64,000 bases of DNA, taken from the NCBI GenBank assembly GCA_015179125.1, contig WHVA01000073.1:1-64000 (forward strand). Reading direction: 5' to 3'. The DNA is from Gautieria morchelliformis. Lineage: Eukaryota; Basidiomycota; Agaricomycetes; Gomphales; Gomphaceae. The notes beneath the pieces are model-generated. The model made no database searches. It had not been told where the DNA came from and saw only the letters and a list, made by a program, of their open reading frames with translations. Made by a program: the position numbers and the translations under genes. Of the stretch, positions 1-12,600 are shown one piece after another (positions within the stretch are counted from its first letter, which is position 1; each line of letters starts with the position of its first letter).

Positions 1-199
1 GGGCCAGGGGTGGCAGCAACAACATAGTGCTTCGGAAGGCGTCTCTCCCAAGGGCGGATGCGGGATGGATGGGGTGTCAGATTTGGTTTTTGTGTGACTT
101 TATCCGGTGGGTCTGTACGAAGTGAGGGGAGTGGGGGCTTTTCATTCTCTACTTCAAGACAGGCAAACCGGTTATGTACAGGCAGCAGGGGCACACATC

Positions 200-1572
200 T
201 CACCCGCTGCGTGTCACAAAATCCGATGCATCTTCCGCTTCCGGTAGACCATGTTCCGCATTTTCGGAAAGCTCTTCCGCAGTGGGCACTCCGTTTATGT
301 CTGCAAGCGCGAGGAACTCTGGAAGGATCTCGAGTTTCTCCTCTGTGGTCATAAGCCGGATATCAAAGGCTTGGGGGCACTCGCGAGCGTAGTGGCCTGG
401 TTGTCGGCAGCGGAAGCAGGTGATAGTTCCGTGGCCTTTTCCGCGCATGCGGTCAACATCCATCGGGGCAGGGCCACTCTTCGAGGGAGGAGGGCTATGG
501 TTCCTAATAGGAGCAGGCGGAGCAAGCATCGGAAATAATTTCCGTGTGGGAATGAATGCGCTTCCGGGTTTTGGCACAGGTTGAGTAGGACGAGCGGACT
601 GCGTGTCGTGTTCCGACTCGTCTCCACGAAGGCCTCATTTGCCTCCCTGTTCCGAGAAACCTTCTGCGCAGCTTGGTACCACCCTTCCGGGTCATCAAAA
701 TCCGGAGCTCCATCCCCAAGCAGCGCAACTTGGTTCTGGAGCGTCGGATCAAGTCCTCGTCGGAATTTGATGACGATCGTCTTGTCGTCGTCATATTCCG
801 CAAGGTCGATGAGCTCCTGGAAGCGATCGATGTAGTCATCGACCGGATCTTTGGCCTGGTACCAGCTCGTCCCCTCGAGCTTTGTAAGGGCTGTGAGCTG
901 CTCGTTTTTCGGGCAGAACTGGTCGGAAAATGTTTTCTCGAACGCGTCCCAGTCCCGGAAGTAGTTCCCCTTGCCCTTTGCTTCATGTCGGATCACCTTG
1001 TTTGCAAAACGGGCTGCACGGTCCGATTTGAAAAAGGACAACGTCCAGTGAATCCGAGCCTGGTCGTTCGGAAAGAGGTCTCCGACAATTGCGAAGTAGA
1101 TGCTGCATGTGTTGAAGAATGCGCGTCCCTTCTCCCGATCTCCGTCAAAGTCCGCCGGAGTTGCGGGTTTGACCTTTGCTAACTTCGCGGACATCCTCTT
1201 TTCCGCTAGTTCCGCTTTTCCGAAATCCGGATCGTCCAGCATTTCATTTCCACCACCTTGTGGAATATCTAACTTAGCCAAAATCGCTTGTAAGGCTGTT
1301 TCAATCGCGTCGGTCTTCATCCGGTTCCGCGTCAATTCCTCCTCCATATTCCGAAGACGATCGTCCGGATCCATGTTGGAAGGAGAAATATGGGACGGGA
1401 TTTCCGGGGTTGGGAGCTCGACGTAAGAAGAGGGGCTGTCGTACGCTGTATGTGCGGAAGAGGTTGCGATCTCCGAGTCGCTGTCTCCGATTCCGAACGC
1501 ACCTATGGCGAATGCAACGCGCAGTACGACCGCCGGTCCTCTAGGGGAGAGACTTTTCTGCTGTAAGGGCAA
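200..1572 (-). mobile_element. Ty3/gypsy-type gag fossil
   Basis: This is the gag region of an LTR retrotransposon, read on the minus strand. The larger part has the helical capsid-like composition of fungal gypsy Gag, with a run PADFDGDREKGRAFF, an acidic dimer-like segment, and a WYQAKDPVDDYIDRFQ stretch. The distal part carries a CCHC zinc knuckle (CFRCRQPGHYARECP), which in this family binds RNA during packaging. Polymerase would lie further left, outside the window, so only the 5' end of the element is present. It is broken, with about one or two breaks in the visible part. Long open stretches remain, so it is not very old. The family call rests on the capsid-plus-knuckle arrangement. 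Confidence 0.8.
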
Positions 1573-1607
1573 CCCTGGCTAGTCGTGGAGATCACACTAC
1601 CACACAA

Positions 1608-1691
1608 CTGACAAGGGGAAATCCAAAGTATGTATAAATGAACAGAGCATACAAGAGAGGGGGTTCTCACCTGACAAGGGGAAATCCAAAG
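1608..1691. repeat. 21-bp direct repeat beside the gag fossil
   Basis: The 21-bp unit that starts ctgacaaggggaaatc occurs at 1608-1628 and again at 1671-1691, about 42 bp apart. It sits immediately upstream of the gag start on the minus strand, where the leader, primer-binding site and end of the 5' LTR would be expected. It may be a leader duplication or part of an LTR edge. No matching LTR partner is visible in the window. Confidence 0.6.
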
Positions 1692-1857
1692 AGAAAAGTC
1701 TAAAGACCCCCAATGTCAGCGAGCCCGTATTATACTACGCTGCGCAGCCAGGGACAACGCTTGGCACCCGCCATCAACCCTGCATCCCCCTGACCCTTGA
1801 TCGACCCTTGATGCCACCTATTATGCGAGTCGCTTGATTTCCGACACTGTTCCGGGG

Positions 1858-2032
1858 CGGAAGTCGGAAATTGGAGTGGAACTGGCAAGGCGAACGGAAC
1901 TGGTGGAAGTTCTCCCAGAAGCGGAATTGTTCCCGAAAGCGGATGCGGAGATGGAATCGGAACCGGAAGCGGAGTCGGAAATGGAGTCGGAACTGGGTGT
2001 GGTGTCGGAACTGGAAATGGAAAACCGGGTGT
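1858..2032 (+). repeat. Degenerate GGAA-rich tandem repeat
   Basis: The stretch is built from imperfect units of the type gcggaa, gtcgga and ctggaa. It looks like a degenerate 6-bp or 12-bp minisatellite. On the plus strand it would encode an acidic Glu/Ser/Ala-rich run, but no start, splice context or family supports a gene. It lies between the gypsy and copia fossils and may be a low-complexity remnant of either. Confidence 0.6.
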
Positions 2033-2043
2033 CCCCTGACACC

Positions 2044-2600
2044 CAGCTCACTGGGCAGCAGTGAAACATCTCCTCCGTTATCTAAAAGGGACCACCGATT
2101 TAGCACTCACCTTTGCACCAAACAACTCTACCGAAGTGTTCCAGACATGGACGGACGTTGATCATGGAGGAAATCCGGATAATGGATGGTTGACCTCAGG
2201 ATTCCTTGCTAGAATCGGAACCGGAGCTGTCAGCTGGGCCAGCAAACTACAGAACATCGTTACCCTATCCACAACGGAGGCCAAGTTCGTAGCAGTGGCA
2301 TTAGCTGGAACCGAGATCGTCTGGCTGCGCACTTTATTGGATGAGCTCGGCTCGACGATAAATAAACCGTCTCACCTCTGTATTGACAACCAGTCCGCTC
2401 TCTCTGTTGCCAAAAATCCGGAGCATCACGGACGAATGAAGCATCTCGACCTACGGTACTTCTGGCTGCGGGAGAAAGTCACACATAAAATCATCCAAAT
2501 GAATTACGTACCCACAAAGGACATGCCGGCGGACCTATTAACGAAGGCCTTGCCTCGCGAGTCAGTGGAACGGCATCGCCGAGCCATGGGACTTTTCTAG
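2044..2600 (+). mobile_element. Ty1/copia RNase H fragment (fossil)
   Basis: This is the C-terminal end of a Ty1/copia Pol polyprotein. It starts near the family hallmark read here as AHWAAVKHLLRYLKGT, followed by the RNase H domain with GAVSWASKLQNIVTLSTTEA, CIDNQSALSVAKNP, HLDLRYFWLRE and PADLLTKALP, and a normal end at 2600. Protease, integrase and most of the reverse transcriptase are absent, so it is a truncated 3' copy. It runs opposite to the gypsy gag piece, so the two are separate insertions. It is a fossil of moderate age. Confidence 0.88.
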
Positions 2601-2626
2601 GGTAGATTGCCTGCGTCAGAGGGGTG

Positions 2627-2880
2627 TGTTGCAGCGATGTTGTCACATGACGCGATCAACTGCTTAGTCAGATGTCGTGCTGTACAGTACCCTGAGTTCA
2701 GAGTGTAGAAGCCTCACTTACTTCTTCCTCCGAACTCAGGTAAGTAGCTAGTCCCCTAGTGTAGTAGACAAAGCCTTACTTACTTCTTCCTCCAAACTCA
2801 GATCGGAGTAATATACTTGTACTGCGCTAACACAAGAGACATTGTTGGTCGATTGTTGCTGATGTAGAGTTTCAATATAT
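2627..2880 (+). repeat. Probable copia 3' LTR with internal repeat
   Basis: A purine tract (cagaggggtg) lies just after the copia stop and is followed by tgttgcagc, the usual layout of polypurine tract then LTR start (TG). Within it a block of about 37-43 bp is duplicated: 2703-2739 and 2759-2801 both end in acttacttcttcctcc plus aactcag with minor changes. The right edge is uncertain because no second LTR is available for comparison. Confidence 0.5.
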
Positions 2881-3442
2881 GTAGATAATTAGTTATGGCC
2901 AGGGCCCATAACCTGTAGGTCAAAGTAGGATTAGAATCAGGGTCATAGTAGATTCAATGTCTGCAGCGACTCTCATCACTGCCTTAAATACATGGAGACT
3001 ATTCTAATTATACTATGATCATTTGTCTTGTAGAGAACAAGGCATCTTTGTTCTCTGCTGTGCTCCTTGTTCTCCCTATTCCTTTCACTACGCCTTGTAG
3101 TACCTTGTACATGTCATTGGCTTATGTCAGCACACCAAAGTGCCGCTTATCCAACAAGTTCTCTATCTTACTTTGGGTCCTCCTTTGCCAGTTCCTAGTT
3201 GCCCTTATAGAAATAAAGTATTTGGTAAAAAATCTTAGCCTGCACTTCAAGAGTGTATAATTCAGCTATCCTGCATTATTTAGCAAAACACTTTTCTACA
3301 AATTCAAACTAGATATATTCAGAGAAACTCGTAGGACTTAAATAGGTGAAAATGTAATGTAGGTGGGTAGAATTGAGGATGTCGATCGGCTGGTCGCTTA
3401 CATAAGGTGGTGTCTCCTACATATTTTCAAACCAGCGAAACC
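2881..3442. other. CpG-poor DNA without a gene
   Basis: No convincing coding region is seen. About 3 CpG occur in 400 bp, against a CpG-rich genome background, which suggests an old methylated and deaminated repeat. Two small inverted repeats are visible: gttatgg/ccataac around 2892-2911 and agagaacaa/ttgttctct around 3032-3057. The last 60 bp or so before 3443 should hold the promoter of the carrier gene. Confidence 0.5.
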
Positions 3443-5037
3443 ATGTCTGAAATATTGAGTGCTGTAGCAACACCCAGCACTCTCAATGAACTCATATCAG
3501 GCAGTCTTGCCGGCGCCGTCCAGGTGCTAGTTGGTCAGCCATTGGATACTGTCAAGACCCGGGCACAGATTGCACCGAGTGAGTGTACATTGTGTGCTAT
3601 ACCGGTTAAGCATCAGTCGCAGCTAACGCAATGCCTCTCAAACCAGAGGGCATGTTTGTGAGAGATGTGTCAAGTCTTAGTTGAGAAATGCTACAAAACT
3701 CCTTGTCAGAAAGGCCCAATGGACATATTGGTCCAGACTGTTAGAAAGGAGGGCGTTTTTGCATTGTATAAGGGTATGTCCACTCGGATTCTATTCTCAA
3801 ACAGTGATAGCGAGCTGAGCTGAGCTGCATCAGGTATGGCTAGTCCTCTGGTTGGCATTGCAGGCGTCAACTCTCTGTTGTTTACCGCCTACTTCGTCTC
3901 GCGAAGAATCATTTCACCTTTTCCGGAATTGTCCTTGCGTCAGACTGCACTTGCAGGTTCTATGGCTGGAGCAGTAAATTCATTGTTGGCAAGCCCTGGT
4001 AGGTGCTCGCTTGTGCACTCATACATCTGCGCTTGACGAACAATGATGCTGTAGTTGAGCTTCTCAAGGTCAGGATGCAGGGTCAGTATGGCGCAGTCGA
4101 CGACAAACGCCTTTCAAGAGTTGCCGCGGACCTGTATAAGACGTGGGGCTTTCGGCAAGGAGTCATGAGAGGGTTCTGGGTAACTGCCCGCCCCAACTAG
4201 CTTCTCAGTTAATATATAACTTCTGTTTTTCATGAATTATCAGGTGACTGTGGCACGAGAAATTCCGGCATATGCTGGGTAGGTCAGAACTCTCTGCTAT
4301 CTTTCGTTTATTCTTTATTAAGTTGTCCCCCAACGGTAGATTTTACACTGGTTAGACCAAGATCTCGCAGACGGCCAAAATATATTGACTTCAACCTCGA
4401 AGGCTTCGAGTTCGCTAAGAGACAATTTCGGAATACCCTTGGCGACACACTTCCCGTTTGGGCACTACTCACAAGTGGATCATTTGGTGGAGTGAGTCAT
4501 ATTTTAATGCCTGGAGAAACAGTCACCCTAATGGCGCATTTAGATCTGCTATTGGCTCGCTTGCTATCCCCTAGGTGATTGTCGGGGCATATCTTATCAA
4601 GAATTTCTTCACCGGCCTCTAATACAGACGTCGTGAAATCACGAGTACAACTTTGTGAAACCCCTCCAACAGGTATTGGATATATAGGCACTGAATTCAG
4701 GACTATCGTCCGGGAGCAAGGAATGTAAGCATTGTCATAAGTAGGCATAGCACGAAACTGTATATTTCGGCAGGGCGGGATTGTATCGTGGTCTTTCACC
4801 CTCACGTGAGTTTCGTACATTCGAACGTCGGCTGCCTCATTCTCATGATCCGCAGTTATTCGGAGGTGAGGGAGATATGTTGATGCCTTTATTCTTCACG
4901 TTGACTATCTCCAGCATCCCCGCGGCTGCCGTCACTTTCGTCACATTCGAACGGACGCGCGGTAAGGTTATTCTCTTCAATCCGGCATATTTTGAACAGT
5001 CGACGCAGAGTATCTACTGCGGAGTACAGGCGTGTAA
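3443..5037 (+). CDS. Mitochondrial carrier (SLC25), 14 exons
   Basis: This encodes an inner-membrane carrier of about 296 residues with three repeats and three signature motifs: PLDTVKTRAQ (exon 1), PVELLKVRMQ (exon 4/5 junction) and PLDVVKSRVQ (exon 9/10 junction). It most resembles the carnitine/acylcarnitine, Ymc1 and ornithine branch, so an amino-acid or acylcarnitine substrate is likely. The precise substrate is not inferable. Exons: 3443-3578, 3647-3657, 3710-3773, 3834-3998, 4055-4179, 4244-4278, 4340-4350, 4403-4491, 4544-4574, 4628-4724, 4774-4805, 4856-4865, 4915-4961, 5000-5037. Three exons are 10-11 nt. They are needed to restore family residues such as K-G-M-F, G-F-Y-T-G and L-I-R-S. 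The spliced length is an exact multiple of three. The last intron (38 nt) and C-terminus are the least certain part. Confidence 0.88.
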
Positions 5038-5154
5038 ATATACAGCATGTATTATCAATGCAAGTGATACAAAAACATGGGAGTCTAGAACTGTTGTATA
5101 TGATAAATATTGCGTATGGAAAGCCAAGTTGTGTCAGACAGGGCGGCTATATTT

Positions 5155-8018
5155 CTAACCTGTGACTGAAGCGGGCGAGGGTGGGTTGTGGCTCCCGAGA
5201 TGCCTTCTCAGGCTTGAGGAATGTGCACGCAGGATGGGGCTTTGAAGTGCGCTGTGTTCAGGTGTCATATCTTCTGCTTCTTGATGAACGGCTCCGCCGT
5301 CGGCCTCATTATAGTCGGTGCCCATTTCCGACCCAGGTTCTGTATCGGCCCATGATTCGGCCTCGCTTCCTTCGTATGCAGGTATTGTGTGTGGGGAAAC
5401 GTCTAAGTTTGGAAAGGTTTGCGTTCTGGAATTAGGTGCTGGGCGTTTACTGCGAGGTCTTGGAGATCCATCCATCCCGTTGTCGCTTTGGTTCTCTTCG
5501 TCACTTCCGTTCACCCTTACGTGACGTCGATTCCACGGATGCACTTCGTGTAAATGTGACGACCGGGCAAACCGTTTGGCAGAGAGTAGAGTGTTTGCAG
5601 ATGTGGTATGCGAGTTAGACCGACGCACACGTGTGACAGGTCGATCAGAGCTACCAAAACGGTGTGTGTCGTGGCGTGGGGTAGTAGGGCGACGCATATG
5701 AGCGCGCGGAGTCTGAGATCTTGCCGCCGCTGGTGTTGTTGGCAAAGTGGCCGATAGTGGAGTATCTGTCCCAGGGGATGAAGAGCCTGCGACAGAGCGA
5801 CCATCTGTTTTGTTTCCTTGATGACAAAGTTAGTCATATAAAAAAACACAACAGGGTCGAAAACAAACTTTTGTTTATGTCTGAAGTATATCCAGGAGTC
5901 AAGGTAGGGCTCCTACCCCGCATGTGCGTCCAATCTACGCTTGACCACGTCGACTGCCGACCAAAATTGTGCAGTTTATGCATTGTGCCATCCAGAAATG
6001 AGACTGCATCGGTACGAGAACCCCGTGTGAGCGCCATAAATACCAGCACCGTTAGGAGTAAACACAGCTGAGCGATGCCAAGGCGCTTTTCAAGCGCCAC
6101 CTATACACGAAATTACATGGTGTGACGGCCACAACAGAGAAACAACGGACCTCGTCTGCAAGGTGGCTAACCTTACTCGACAGCTCCCATCGTTCCTTCT
6201 CCATTTGGAGCCGTCTATGTTCCAATTCGTGCATTGTCTTTGAAAATGTGTGCTGCTGGGCCTTACTCTTTGGATCGCTGGGTCATTGTCATTAGCTATC
6301 ATTTGAAAAAGTCACTCACAATGCCTTCCAGCCTACCAACTTCCTCTTCAAGCCTCCTCAATGCCTCTCGGACCTGTAGAGTCTGTTCCTCAACATACTT
6401 CTGGTAAAGTGTCGTGTTGGTCTCAAGCATTGCGAGCCTGTTCATGATCGTGCGGTAAATGGACTCTCCGGAAGGAACTGAGGATGGCGATATGAGTGGA
6501 ATGAGTGTTTGTATGGAAGACGTTGACGTGGGATTCATCGGCTGAGATGCATCCGGGAGTGGGATACTGCTGGCATTTTCAGGTGCGAATGGACTGTTGG
6601 TTTCTGCGGCTGCTTCATGAATGGTATGGTTATGAGTAGACATATATGTTGTGGTCAGAGCCGTAACAAGAGGGGTAACGGTCTCCGGGTCCGATGTGAC
6701 AGAAACCTCGATGGTAGCTGTGGGATCCCGAGAAAAACTTTCAATGTTGGAGGTAGACGGCATTCCAGTCTCAGGCGTCCACGCATCATGGTCCTGATCT
6801 ACAGGGTTTTCAAAGATCGGGGATAAATAGTCCACTCTGTCAGGAACTGGAGTAGGCTCTATAGGACCCATAGTCGGTACCTCTAGTACTTCTTCCGTCA
6901 TAGGCAATGTCGTCCCGTCGACAGTCATGGGACTATCTGAATTAGTTTCGTTGGCGACTTTTTCTTCGGGAAGGTCTTGGATATCACTTGTTTCGGAGCC
7001 TCCCTGCCACACTTCCCACTTCCACTCCTCCATCTGAGTCAGACCGTATACGCGGAGTAGGCTTATCGGGCAATAAAATTCCCCACCGTAGTGGCTAAGA
7101 AAGTCGATACGAATATACCTGTAAAAGGGACGGAGCTCAACGAGGGGGTGGAAGGACTGGAGAAGTTCGTCGTCAGTGACGTTCAAAAGGCGAGAAAGAA
7201 AAGGTGAACGACATAGGAACAGCCCCACATAACCCGTTTCTTTTCGTGCAATGTGGAATACGCACTTGTACACCTCGTATATTCTTTGCTCGATAAGTCC
7301 CAGCTTCTATCCAGCCCTTTCCGTCAGTCGCATAGGTCTGAGCAACACTGACCCTAAAATCGCGGAAAACGCCAGAAAAGAACTCAAAGTTGGCAAGCTG
7401 AACAGTATCGATACGAATATCATCGCAAAGTTCAACAACCACAAAATTTGGAATTTCTGAGCAAGGGCTTAGCATATACCGGTCCTTTTTCGAGGATAGG
7501 ATAGCTGATGGGGAACGGGCCGAACGATGAGAAGAATGCACACGGGCCGAACAATCCAGTGACGCGTAGTTAAAACGGTCGGTGAGAGGCACGCGGAAGT
7601 GTGGGGACAAAGGGGATACAGTTTCCGTTGGAGAAGCCGAGGATGTTTCTGTCTCCCCTAAAGTTATGGATGATGCCATGAGCGATGAGCCGGGGGGTGC
7701 CTCGGCTGGCGTCGGAGTGTCTGGAGAAGGCGTCTGATTTGCGGATCGTGCTTGTGCTTGAAGTTCTAGCTGCTTGGACTTCCACTCTTCAAAGGAGAGA
7801 AACTCCGCGGTCGTCGGTAATGGATCAGAAGATAAAGGAATGAGACAGCAAATGGGTTCGGAAGGTCTGGGGGTAGCGCGTATACGAAGCTGCTCAAATG
7901 GATCGAATGCTGTAGTAGCATTGATACGAGTACCAATATGTTTGTCAAAGTTAGCATCTGCGAGAACAGAGACCGTTAGGCCAAGCAGACCTACAACCAG
8001 TTTGTATGATGGAATCAT
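5155..8018 (-). CDS. SLP1: Slp1/SUCO-like SUN-domain ER protein
   Basis: A SUN-like protein of about 836 residues in five exons (8018-7266, 7156-6320, 6237-6151, 6100-5917, 5804-5155). In order: a signal peptide (IPSYKLVVGLLGLTV), the family motif EFLSFEEWK, the SUN domain (residues about 190-330, with FVVVELCDDI, FSGVFRDFRVS, FYRYIRIDFLSHYG and FYCPISLLRVYG), a long low-complexity stretch, a coiled coil (LEEEVGRLEGI plus HELEHRRLQMEKERWEL), one membrane helix (LCLLLTVLVFMALT) and a basic Ser/Pro tail. Known relatives (yeast Slp1, animal SUCO) work with Emp65 to protect soluble ER proteins. The start at 8018 is chosen because it gives a clean signal peptide. An in-frame ATG lies at 8060. It converges with the carrier gene. 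Confidence 0.9.
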
Positions 8019-9605
8019 GTACGGTTGCAGTGGGTGCGCCTGAAGAGATAGATTCAACAACGTCAGCCAAGACCTTGGACAGGCACGTAAGCAGGCGGGT
8101 GATAATTCCCCGCCTTAAACCACTGTACGTCCAGGTCCACTCGGAACGTAGGTCGGCAGGTGGTGGCGCCGTTGTCGTCGGGGCAACAAGGTTCTATGGC
8201 GTCCGACTGCCCCACCGTACAAAGTACTACGGTTTGTTTAGCTGTAGGTACCGCACGATCCGAACTCGGGCGGTAGCGGGCGTCCAGTTGAGCGCCAAGC
8301 ACGGCGGAGTTCCACATCATCTCTCTTTTCATTCACCATCATCGTGAAAGAGCAATAGCTCCAGTTTTCCATTGCACACGCTCATTAATTCACCCACCCA
8401 CCCACCCACCCATAGCACGAGCAGTACCCGCCCTCCGCCCCCCCTCCCCATAAGTTACCCTGACCCTAATAGAACATAGCTCGTCGGACCAGTAACGATT
8501 AAGCAGCAAGCCGCTTGGCTAGAATAAGAGAAACCAAAGCAAGTCAAATCTCCCCGCTGCAACCCCCGGGACGGAGTAGAACAGCAAAGACAACGCTCGA
8601 AACGGACTACGGTGAAGCGAAGCCGCGCAGAAAGATCCCGCCCACCCGGCGGCGAGCCCGACACGTATTAATGTAAGTTTTTAATATTATTCTTGAGTAT
8701 TAACCGCAGGCTATCTTATATCTCTGAGAAGTCTACTGGATGACATGTGTGGATATTTGACCTTGGGGGTGACAGAAAACATCAAGGACCCTGCAAATTA
8801 GCGACGAGGAAAGGGTGGCAATCAAAACTCAATGGGTGTCCATCCCCAAAAGCAGAAGCCAAGGGGAAAACAATTCATATCCTTCAAAGAAACTGGTGGC
8901 GCATAAATGACACCACGGTCCTTTGCTTGCGGGGACTGTACAAGTGCTAGTGTTGAAAAGTTCGATCTGCACTCGATAATTGATGAAAGACAACCCACCA
9001 CTGGCACTCTGCCATTTACAAGGACTCAACGGTACAACGAATAAGATTAGCAGCGGCGTTCGACGGGGAGGATATGATTCACGGAGACTCTAATGGATCG
9101 CCATAAGGGCCATATCCATTTTAAGGTCACGACGCCGTGGCATGTAGTATTTGGGGAACTTTTCAATTGGAGTTCTATAATTGAAATGGCCGTCCTCTTA
9201 TGTCGGTAGCGTATGGAAGCAGAAGACAAGTCATACACAGGGCAGCCCGATCCGAAGGATTCTGTCGAAAGCTTGGTTGGACTTGACTCAAGTCGCATCA
9301 AAGCACAGTTTAAAAGCCCGCCTACATGGGCGAAGCCCATATCTCTTTCTTTTAAACGTCTATCCTGTTTGCCGCACTTGGTCGCAACAGCGTAGATTCA
9401 CTTACGTGGCGTTTTTTTATAGGGTTGCCTTCCAGTCACGCTTGGTTGCGGCGAGCCTTTGCTTGGCCTTCAGTCACCAGCTCTTGAAGGTTTCCTGGAC
9501 ACGCTCCCAAGAGGCAGGGTAAACCGCATATCCGTATGCTCTGTACCAGTATCCACGAACCCATTCATTCATTCTTTCGTGTTTGTTCGCGTTCTCTCTG
9601 CAGAA
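8019..9605. other. Intergenic, divergent promoters
   Basis: About 1.6 kb separates the SUN-domain gene (-) from the Bem2-like gene (+). Open frames here are short and show no domain. A 34-nt GT-AG stretch just upstream of 8018 on the minus strand may be a 5'-UTR intron of the SUN-domain gene. Otherwise I see only promoter sequence and a microsatellite. Confidence 0.5.
8391..8412 (+). repeat. (CCCA)n microsatellite
   Basis: About five and a half perfect tandem copies of the 4-bp unit CCCA lie in the intergenic region upstream of the SUN-domain gene. A second C-rich run follows near 8430-8450. Confidence 0.9.
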
Positions 9606-12600
9606 ATGGCCAAAAGACGGGATCGTGGCTTGCCTCAGTCACATTCCTCGATCTACCTCCCTTCTGACCCTAGCACCTCCCCAATAACACCCCCTGCCGC
9701 CTCCTCCACGTTCCTTTCGTTTCCACGTGCGGCTTCGCCTTCTTCTATTACTGGCTTTTTGTCCAAACCTTCAAAATGGTTCTCTCGTCCTTCCAACTCG
9801 AAACTTCCGCCCTCTCCTGGGATGCAGGAACCACCTCGGCTAAGTACTAGCTCTGGATCAAGGAAGCCAACAATCTCGGGACCTACTGATCCGAGACCTA
9901 TACTCCCTGCTCCAGATTCTGAAGGTCGTCTGGGTGGAAGTCGGTGAGTGCACAGTGACTTGTGTGAACATTTGCCGGCTCGGAGAAGCCAAGTTCTGCA
10001 CTCTATGCGTTCATGTCTCTCTCAAAGTGGTTGTCGTGTCATTGCTAATAATTCCCATAGCTCTGTGTTGGACTTGGCCTTGTCTCGGACACACACGCAG
10101 GGGGATGGGGGCGTATCTGGGGAAGAAGGGTTAGAATATTTGCGCGGTGTAGGTCGAAAAGGTTGGTCGCGTTCTGTCGACGATCTAGGGCGGTTTCCAA
10201 GCACCCAAACGCCGTCCGTCAATACATCAAACATCAAACTCAGCGCCTCGCCCCCACGGGACGACAGCACTCCTTCCCCTACCAAGGCCCGAATCGAAGC
10301 CTACCGTAGAAATACGCCCGTTCCGCAACAATCACTCCACCCTTATTATCCTTTCCCCACTATTCAGACAACGACCCTGAGTCCCGCTAGCCCGTCTAGC
10401 CCTTCCAGCTCCTCGCCAGCCCCTTCCCCTGCTAATAGAAGCGCTGTGTCACCTCTGTCTCACAGCAGATCTTTCTCTCATGTGCCGTTTCAGTCTTCCA
10501 AACTGGCTTCGCCGTCTGCGCTCGTTACAGAGCAGCCACTCCTTCACCCGCCACAACCTCGTAACCGCAGTACGTCCTCGTTTGAGCATGATCGAGAGCG
10601 TGATAAGGATAAGGCCATCCGCTCCGGCTTTGGCTTCCCGTTTTCTGCCGTGGGACCAGGCAGCAAGCAACTCAATTTGGGGCCAACAACTGCAATCAAC
10701 TTGGCGAGCTCACAGTTACCATCCGCCTCACTTCCCTCGATGGGCGAGTCAAAGCGCACATCCCAGATCGTACATTATTCGGGCTTTCTCAACCGTCATC
10801 CTGACAGCCAACCCTCATATCGCTCTGGTCAGGCTCTATCTGGAGCACGTACTAAGGGTTGGAAACCGTACAAGGCCATCTTGAAAGGTTCCAAGCTGTA
10901 TTTCTACAAGCCGCCCAGCGATCGAACAATGGCGATCAAAGAATTGTTTCCCCAGGGCATGGAGGCTCACCCAGATGAGCCGACTGAGAGACCAGAGACT
11001 GTCCCAGAGGAACCGGTACGAGTCCCAGTGAAGGACAGGGAGGACGTCAGAAAGAGAACCCGGCTCTATCGAGGTAGAGCCATGCATCCTGAACTTAGCC
11101 TTGCAGAAGATGGGTCAGTAACTAGAGGCTCCAGCGATGCGTTAATTCATGAAGCTGTCTTCGGTACATCCTTCTCTCGTGGCGATCTCAATCGGACAGA
11201 AGATCCCTGGAAACACTTTGCCTCGGCTGTGGTACTATGCCTACCGCGACTAGCGGGAAGAGTCAAGTTCGAAAACGAGTTCATCAGGTACGCCAGTTAC
11301 CTAATCGGCGGTGCTGACGATGAAGAACGGGGCCGACTACATGCACGTACGCATTGGCTTGCGGAGCAATATTTAACCTATCAGGGAGGTCCTGCAGACG
11401 TGCAGGCCTGGAATGCATTCAGAACAGATATTTTCCCATCCATTCCTCTTTCAACAGCCATGTCGCTACAAATTGACGGCTCACAGCACGGGTTACCCGA
11501 TTTGGGTACATTTTCCCCGCGCCCATCTCAAACTCATACTCTGTCCACTTTCACCTCTGTTTCTGCCGTCGCTACGCCGCCACGACCGTCCCTGTCTCGC
11601 CCTTCTTTACGTTCCGAGCAGAATATATGGTCAGCATTCGAGAAAGAAGGTCTAACAAGCGACGTCTTCTTCAAACTGGACAGCACCATGGTTGCCCGCA
11701 GCCTTGTATCCATCCATCGCTCATTGCTAGCTCTGAGCAGTGATCCGCTTGTCGGAGCAGACATCATAGGTCGCGAACCGCATGATATTGAAGAGCAGAC
11801 CGCTACAGTACTCGTTAATACGCCTTACAATGACTTCTTTGGTAGTGACGACAACCCACATTGGCTTACCCGCTTCATCGTTGTACAAATACTTAACGTA
11901 AGTGGAACGGTTACTTTATCCAACTCTCCAGCGGGCGCGGTCCAGGTCTCGAAGACACATATTCGATCAGATATTATCAACAAGTGGCTCAGAATAGGCG
12001 AGTATTGTAGCCTCACTGGCGATCGATGCTCGTGGAAAGCAATTCAGGCCGCGCTTTGCTCCCGTCCTATTGCAAGGTTGGATAAAGTGTGGAGACGGGT
12101 CGATGGAAGCTCATTACGATCATTAGATGCATGGTTGAAGTGTGAGGCTCATGCAGCTCCTGGTGATCAAGTCTCGACCCCTTGGGGAGGTGACGTTCGT
12201 GAGCGTGTCATGGACCTGGTGCAGCAAGCTCGAGTCGAATTTGCGGGAAAAGATGACCAATGGGATGCATTCTCTGTCCAGGAGATATTCAGCTGCGTCA
12301 AACCTGTCGCCCACGAATTTTCGCGATTATTGGTTGATTCAAGTGTCGATGGACAAAATGATGAAATTTCACAGTTAACCCGTTTTTGGCATTCAGCTCA
12401 TGCGCAGCCGCCGACAGGGCCTCATAGCCTAAATGGCTATTTGTCGCAGTCCCTAGCGGCGGAACCACGCCAGAAAGGTCGTTTCGAGCCTTACCATTGG
12501 CAGCGACCCTTGAATGCGACATCCATGCATACACTCGTCCCTCTACTCTTTGCTGAACATTTCCCCACAGTCACCTTGATTGATCGGGACCAGATATACC

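Noticed and set aside
8747-9522. Plus and minus frames of 60-113 codons upstream of the Bem2-like gene
   Set aside because: They overlap on opposite strands and show no conserved motif. More likely promoter and leader sequence.
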